Assembly (NCBI RefSeq): GCF_024464655.1
Contig: NZ_JANHAV010000003.1
Location: 303,359 to 367,358, forward strand
Source of the DNA: Halobellus inordinatus
GTDB taxonomy: Archaea > Halobacteriota > Halobacteria > Halobacteriales > Haloferacaceae
Direction: 5' to 3'
DNA: 64,000 bases
A model generated the notes under the pieces. The model saw nothing but the letters and a program-made list of their open reading frames with translations, was not told where the DNA came from and searched no databases. A program made the translations under genes and the position numbers. Below are positions 60,428 through 64,000 of the stretch, in pieces (the stretch's first letter is position 1; every line of letters begins with the position of its first letter).

Positions 60428-61081
60428 TTAGCCGTCTTCGACGACCGGTTCGGACCCGGCCTCGTCGGTGAGCCAGGCCACGATAGCGTCGGCCATCGCG
60501 CCGCGTCGGTGGATCACGTTTCGCTGGGGATCAACGACCGTACTTTCGGTACCGGGTGTGGGGCCGGCGTCGACGACCGCCCCGACCGACGCCCGGAGGT
60601 CCGGGTCCAGTTCCGAAATTTCCGTCACGCTCGGAGCGCCGCTGACGTTCGCGCTCGTCGCCGTCACGGGCGTGGGAGCGACCCGCTCGAACAGCGCGAG
60701 CGCGACCTCGTGGTCCGGGATCCGGACTCCGACCCGGTCGCGGCCGGCTGTGAGCAGGTCCGGGAGCGACGGGTCGCGCTCGACGACGACGGTGACCGGC
60801 CCAGGGAGGAACGCCCGCATAAATTCGAGCGCGCGCTCGCTGGGCTGGGTGTATCGTTGTGCGACCGAGATCGTCGGCGCCCCCATCGAGAGTGGCTTCG
60901 TCCGGTCGCGGCCTTTCGTCTCGAAGACGCGTTCGACCGCGTCGGGGTCGGTCGCGTCCGCCCCGAGCCCGTAGACCGTCTCGGTCGGGTAGACGACCGT
61001 CTCGCCGTTCTCGATGGCGTCGGCCGCCTCGTCGAGAGCGGTGTCGAGTTGGTCCGTGAACGTCTCGTCGAACCCCGTCAT
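60428..61081 (-). CDS. Threonylcarbamoyl-AMP synthase (Sua5/YrdC family)
   Basis: 217 residues. Motifs GETVVYPTETVYGLGADATD, FETKGRDRTKPLSMGAPTIS and TPVTATSANVSGAPSVTEIS are those of the YrdC/Sua5 active site, which makes threonylcarbamoyl-AMP from threonine, bicarbonate and ATP. It feeds t6A37 formation in tRNA; the t6A-modifying MtaB-type enzyme is at 20002-21255. Only the catalytic domain is present, without the Sua5 C-terminal domain. Confidence 0.92.
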   Translation of the reverse strand: MTGFDETFTDQLDTALDEAADAIENGETVVYPTETVYGLGADATDPDAVERVFETKGRDRTKPLSMGAPTISVAQRYTQPSERALEFMRAFLPGPVTVVVERDPSLPDLLTAGRDRVGVRIPDHEVALALFERVAPTPVTATSANVSGAPSVTEISELDPDLRASVGAVVDAGPTPGTESTVVDPQRNVIHRRGAMADAIVAWLTDEAGSEPVVEDG

Positions 61082-61164
61082 CTAGTGAACCCGTCGTGGC
61101 GAGCCAGCAAGAGCGTGGCGGATGCGGCGGGCCGGAGGAGGCATTCCGCGAGACCGAAAACAGC

Positions 61165-61674
61165 TCAGACGTGGTCGTCGATCGCCGCCGCGATCTCGTC
61201 GTACGCGGGGAACTCGGGCCATTCCCCGGCGACCCACGCGTACTGGATCGTCCGTTCTTCGTCGAGCAGGAAGACTGCCGGTCGGTGCTCCGTGACGCCG
61301 GCCATCCCGTCGAGGTCGTGTTCGACGTCGTAGGCGGCGGCGACCTCGGCTGTGGGATCCGAGAAGAGTCGCGCGTCCGCGGCGCGCTCTTTCAGGAGTT
61401 CCTTGTGCTCGTACGGCGAGGAGATCGAGACGCCGACGACCTGCACGTCGGCGGCGAATCCGCGCTCGTCGATCTCTTTCCAGATGTACGTCGTCGGGAA
61501 CGCACCATCCATCGGGTGGAATACCAGGAGCGTCGGCCCATCGGCGACGATCGACGACAGCGACGCGTCCTCCCAGTACTCTTCGTTCACGAGGGGGCGC
61601 GTGAAGTCCGGGGCGATCTCACCGACCGTCGGGTGGTCCGTCTCCGGGAGCGAGACGACCTCGAAGTCGACCAT
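61165..61674 (-). CDS. Peroxiredoxin-fold protein lacking the catalytic cysteine
   Basis: 169 residues of the AhpC/TSA (redoxin) fold: GEIAPDFTRPLVNEEYWEDA, TLLVFHPMDGAFPTTYIWKEI, VVGVSISSPYEHKELLKERA, RPAVFLLDEERTIQYAWVAG. The peroxidatic cysteine, which would follow the PMDGAFP position (P-x3-T-x2-C), is replaced, and the protein contains no cysteine at all. It therefore cannot be a normal peroxidase. Its start overlaps the stop of the glutaredoxin-like gene (ATGA), so the two are coupled. Confidence 0.85.
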   Translation of the reverse strand: MVDFEVVSLPETDHPTVGEIAPDFTRPLVNEEYWEDASLSSIVADGPTLLVFHPMDGAFPTTYIWKEIDERGFAADVQVVGVSISSPYEHKELLKERAADARLFSDPTAEVAAAYDVEHDLDGMAGVTEHRPAVFLLDEERTIQYAWVAGEWPEFPAYDEIAAAIDDHV

Positions 61675-61943
61675 CAGGCGACACCTCCGTCACCGTAGGT
61701 CTTCGTCAGATACTCCACGATGTTGGCCGATTCGGACATCTTCACGCCGGTGTTCTCGTCGACGATCGCCGGGACGCTCCGCTTGCCCGAGACGCGCTTG
61801 ACGACGTTTCGGTCGGCGTGCATCGGTTCGACGAATCGAGAGCGATACGGCAGATCGAGTTCGTCGAGGACTCTGACGACGCGCTCGCAGAACGGGCACG
61901 CCTGGAGCCGATACAGCGTTATGTGTGGGTCCGAATCGCTCAT
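61674..61943 (-). CDS. Glutaredoxin-like protein (GST N-terminal fold), second copy
   Basis: 89 residues with the redox motif CPFC (LYRLQACPFCERVVRVLDEL), cis-proline SVPAIVDENTG and end SESANIVEYLTKTYG. A close paralogue of the protein at 6545-6793, sharing MHADRNVVKRVSG against LHSQRNEVKRVSG. Here it is coupled to a cysteine-less peroxiredoxin-fold protein, whereas the first copy is coupled to a cobalamin adenosyltransferase. Confidence 0.88.
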   Translation of the reverse strand: MSDSDPHITLYRLQACPFCERVVRVLDELDLPYRSRFVEPMHADRNVVKRVSGKRSVPAIVDENTGVKMSESANIVEYLTKTYGDGGVA

Positions 61944-62099
61944 AGCCGGCGTACGAACGATGAACGCCTAAGCCCTTCGCACCCGGAAGATAGCGTTCGA
62001 CGCACCAGCGACAGGCGAGTGGGGCCGCTGTGCGCCGACGGAATCGACGGATCCGAGGGTAACTCTTAATTCCGGGGCCAGACAAGGTGACGTAGTTAT

Positions 62100-63581
62100 A
62101 TGGGTTTGTCTCCGCCACTCGCATCTCTCGCCGTCGAACGGCCGCGCGGCACCGATGACTGGGCAGCGATCGCGCCGACCGTCGACTCACTCGACGGTGG
62201 AGTCGTCGAACCGACAGCCGTCCTGGGGCCGATCCTCCAGGCCCTCCCGATCAACGACACGACGGTCACCATCGCGGGCGCGGCCGCAATCTTCGTTCTC
62301 ATTGCCTTCTCGGCGTTCTTCTCCTCCTCGGAGATTGCGATGTTCTCGCTGGCGAAACACCGGATCGACTCGCTCGTCGAAGACGGCGTCCCGAGAGCGG
62401 AGATCGTCAGCGACCTCAAGGCGAACCCCCACCGACTGCTGATCACGATCCTCGTCGGGAACAACATCGTCAACATCGCGATGTCCTCGATCGCGACGGC
62501 GATCGTGAGCATCTACTTCGACCCGGGTGCGGCGGTGCTCGCCTCGACGTTCGGGATCACGACGCTCGTCTTGCTCTTCGGTGAGAGCGCGCCGAAGTCC
62601 TACGCGGTCGAGAACACAGAATCGTGGGCGCTCCGTATCGCGCGCCCCCTGAAGTACTCCGAGTACGTCCTCCTGCCGCTGGTCGTCATCTTCGATTACC
62701 TGACCCGCGTCATCAACAAGGTGACCGGCGGCCGCTCGGCCATCGAGACGTCCTACATCACTCGCGACGAGATTCAGGACCTCATCGAGACGGGCGAGCG
62801 CGAAGGCGTCATCGAGGAGGAAGAGCGGGAGATGCTCGATCGGATCTTCCGGTTCAATCAGACCATCGCCAAAGAGGTGATGACGCCGCGGCTCGATATG
62901 ACCGCCGTCGCGAAGGACGCGACGATCGACGAGGCAATCGAGACGTGCGTCCAGTCCGACCACGAGCGCGTCCCCGTCTACGACGGCAACCTCGACAACA
63001 TCATCGGTATCGTCACGATCCGGGACCTCGTGCGCGAGAAGCACTACGGCGAGGGGACCGCGTCGCTGATCGACATCGTCCAGCCCACGCTGCACGTCCC
63101 CGAGTCGAAGAACGTCGACGAGTTGCTGACGGAGATCCAGGACAACCGCCTGCGGATGGTCATCGTCATCGACGAGTTCGGGACCACGGAAGGGCTCGTG
63201 ACGCTCGAAGATATGGTCGAGGAGATCGTCGGCGACATCCTCGAAGACGACGAGGAGGAGGCCTTCGAGTTCCTCGACGACCGGGAGACGCTCGTCCGCG
63301 GCGAGGTGAACATCGACGAAGTCAACGAAGCGCTTGGCCTCGAACTCCCCGAAGGCGAGGAGTTCGAGACGCTCGCGGGATTCATCTTCAACCGCGCCGG
63401 GCGACTCGTCGAGGAGGGCGAAGAGATCACCTACGACGGGATCACCATCCGGATCGAACAGGTCGACAACACTCGCATTATGAAAGCGCGGATCACGACG
63501 CCCGAAGAACCCGAAATCGAAGAGGAGGGCGACGATACCTCGGAGGAAGAACCCTCGGAGTCGCCGGCGCAAAGCGAATAA
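62100..63581 (+). CDS. CorC/HlyC-family membrane protein (DUF21-CBS-CorC_HlyC)
   Basis: 493 residues. DUF21 transmembrane domain (VTIAGAAAIFVLIAFSAFFS, HRLLITILVGNNIVNIAMSS), CBS pair (VMTPRLDMTAVAKDATIDEA; VPESKNVDELLTEIQDNRLR) and a C-terminal CorC_HlyC domain (RDTLVRGEV-like LDDRETLVRGEVNIDEVNEA). The last 25 residues are acidic. In other organisms the family acts in Mg or Co efflux or as CNNM-type transporter. The TATA-like CTTAATTCC (62066-62074) precedes the ATG by about 28 bp, indicating a leaderless start. Confidence 0.9.
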   Translation: MGLSPPLASLAVERPRGTDDWAAIAPTVDSLDGGVVEPTAVLGPILQALPINDTTVTIAGAAAIFVLIAFSAFFSSSEIAMFSLAKHRIDSLVEDGVPRAEIVSDLKANPHRLLITILVGNNIVNIAMSSIATAIVSIYFDPGAAVLASTFGITTLVLLFGESAPKSYAVENTESWALRIARPLKYSEYVLLPLVVIFDYLTRVINKVTGGRSAIETSYITRDEIQDLIETGEREGVIEEEEREMLDRIFRFNQTIAKEVMTPRLDMTAVAKDATIDEAIETCVQSDHERVPVYDGNLDNIIGIVTIRDLVREKHYGEGTASLIDIVQPTLHVPESKNVDELLTEIQDNRLRMVIVIDEFGTTEGLVTLEDMVEEIVGDILEDDEEEAFEFLDDRETLVRGEVNIDEVNEALGLELPEGEEFETLAGFIFNRAGRLVEEGEEITYDGITIRIEQVDNTRIMKARITTPEEPEIEEEGDDTSEEEPSESPAQSE

Positions 63582-63689
63582 TCGCACGTACTTTCGACCG
63601 GAGCGCCCCGGCACCGACCGCTCTGCGTCGTCGCCCCCGGCTCCGGATCGAACGGGGCGTCCAAGGGACTGAACGAACGAGTCAGTTCG

Positions 63690-63716
63690 CTTTTTGACCT
63701 CTTGTATTTTCTTTCT
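63690..63716 (+). terminator. T-rich terminator after the CorC-like gene
   Basis: CTTTTTGACCTCTTGTATTT and CTTTCTTAG are two oligo-T runs about 110-135 nt after the stop, in an AT-rich stretch that continues to about 63860. This is the archaeal intrinsic terminator type. The rest of 63582-63858 shows no gene and carries the promoter area of the next gene. Confidence 0.45.
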
Positions 63717-63858
63717 TAGAAAGTATTATTTCTCTAATCTGGTTCAGGATTCTTTCACTACAAAATTTTGTTCTTCTTGGGCGTGAGAGAACTGAGATAG
63801 AGAGAAAACTGTTCAGAGGGAATGTACTTAGTGTGCAGCCCCCGAATAGAGAATTGCA

Positions 63859-64000
63859 ATGGCAGAACCCACAGCAGACCCCGACGAATCGGCCGGCGCC
63901 CCCGGAATCGGCGATCAGTTCCCCCAGCTCACCGTGGAGACGAGCCACGGCGAACTGACCATCCCCGACGACTACGAGGGCAAGTGGCTCGTCCTGTTCA
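63859..64000 (+). CDS. Peroxiredoxin, N-terminal part (runs off right edge)
   Basis: The first 47 residues ([47 protein letters not shown]) match the start of 1-Cys (Prx6-like) archaeal peroxiredoxins, where the catalytic Cys follows shortly after LVLF. The rest is outside the window. The upstream 130 bp is AT-rich with several promoter-like sequences. Confidence 0.75.
   Translation, partial: MAEPTADPDESAGAPGIGDQFPQLTVETSHGELTIPDDYEGKWLVLF

Noticed and set aside
24311..64000. Replication origin or rRNA genes
   Set aside because: No Orc1/Cdc6 gene, no origin-recognition-box clusters and no rRNA-like sequence were seen.

Overview
This 64 kb window is chromosomal DNA from a halophilic archaeon (class Halobacteria). 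The evidence is a high G+C content with strongly GC-biased third codon positions, very acidic proteins, archaeal/eukaryal-type ribosomal proteins (S4e, L19e, L32e), an RNase P protein subunit inside the ribosomal operon, an HMG-CoA reductase of the mevalonate pathway, a PGF-CTERM surface glycoprotein, Pilin_N-type pilins, and many leaderless genes with a TATA-like box about 26-30 bp before the start codon. Genus and species cannot be fixed from the sequence alone.

Left part (1-10.3 kb): a coiled-coil protein cut by the window edge, a PiT phosphate transporter facing a universal stress protein, a MetE-C-like methyltransferase, a SAM methyltransferase, a voltage-gated K+ channel with a zinc-ribbon tail, a tRNA-Val followed by degraded copies of its own 3' end, a cobalamin adenosyltransferase coupled to a glutaredoxin-like protein, pyrF, hmgA and two small conserved genes.

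10.3-24.3 kb: isocitrate dehydrogenase, a sulfatase-fold protein, a DsbA-like protein, an HxlR repressor divergent from an mhqO-mhqD-like quinone/electrophile detoxification pair, a PrpE-like phosphatase, methionine aminopeptidase, a HIT hydrolase, a CDF metal exporter, an S26 signal peptidase, a tRNA ms2t6A methylthiotransferase, and a three-gene cell-envelope operon of a COG1361 surface protein, an ABC ATPase and a MacB/FtsX permease.

24.4-38.9 kb: one long minus-strand translation operon in the order SPOUT methyltransferase, L3, L4, L23, L2, S19, L22, S3, L29, Rnp1, S17, L14, L24, S4e, L5, S14, S8, L6, L32e, L19e, L18, S5, L30, L15, SecY. Spacings are -10 to +12 nt, so translational coupling is likely. 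The zinc-finger S14 gene (58 aa) sits in its expected place.

Right part (39-64 kb): tRNA-Gly, a 59-aa membrane protein, a CBS protein, a thiamine-binding MTH1187-type protein, a large S-layer-type glycoprotein divergent from three tandem pilin genes, a CinA-domain protein, an M50 site-2 protease with CBS domains, a Ski2-like helicase with a zinc ribbon, an SLC13-type permease, tRNA-Pro followed by a tandem 110-bp repeat of its 3' end, an FNT channel fused to stress-protein domains, a response-regulator/PAS protein, a Tat lipoprotein, a DoxX protein, an SlyD-like FKBP, an isolated Cas4-like nuclease, Sua5/YrdC, a cysteine-less peroxiredoxin-fold protein with a second glutaredoxin, a CorC/HlyC membrane protein, and the start of a peroxiredoxin.

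The most unusual features are structural. Three different palindromic elements of about 77-80 bp each lie between two TGA triplets, and in every case one TGA is the stop codon of a gene. Two of the three tRNA genes are followed by arrays of decaying copies of their own 3' ends, as expected at repeatedly used integration sites.
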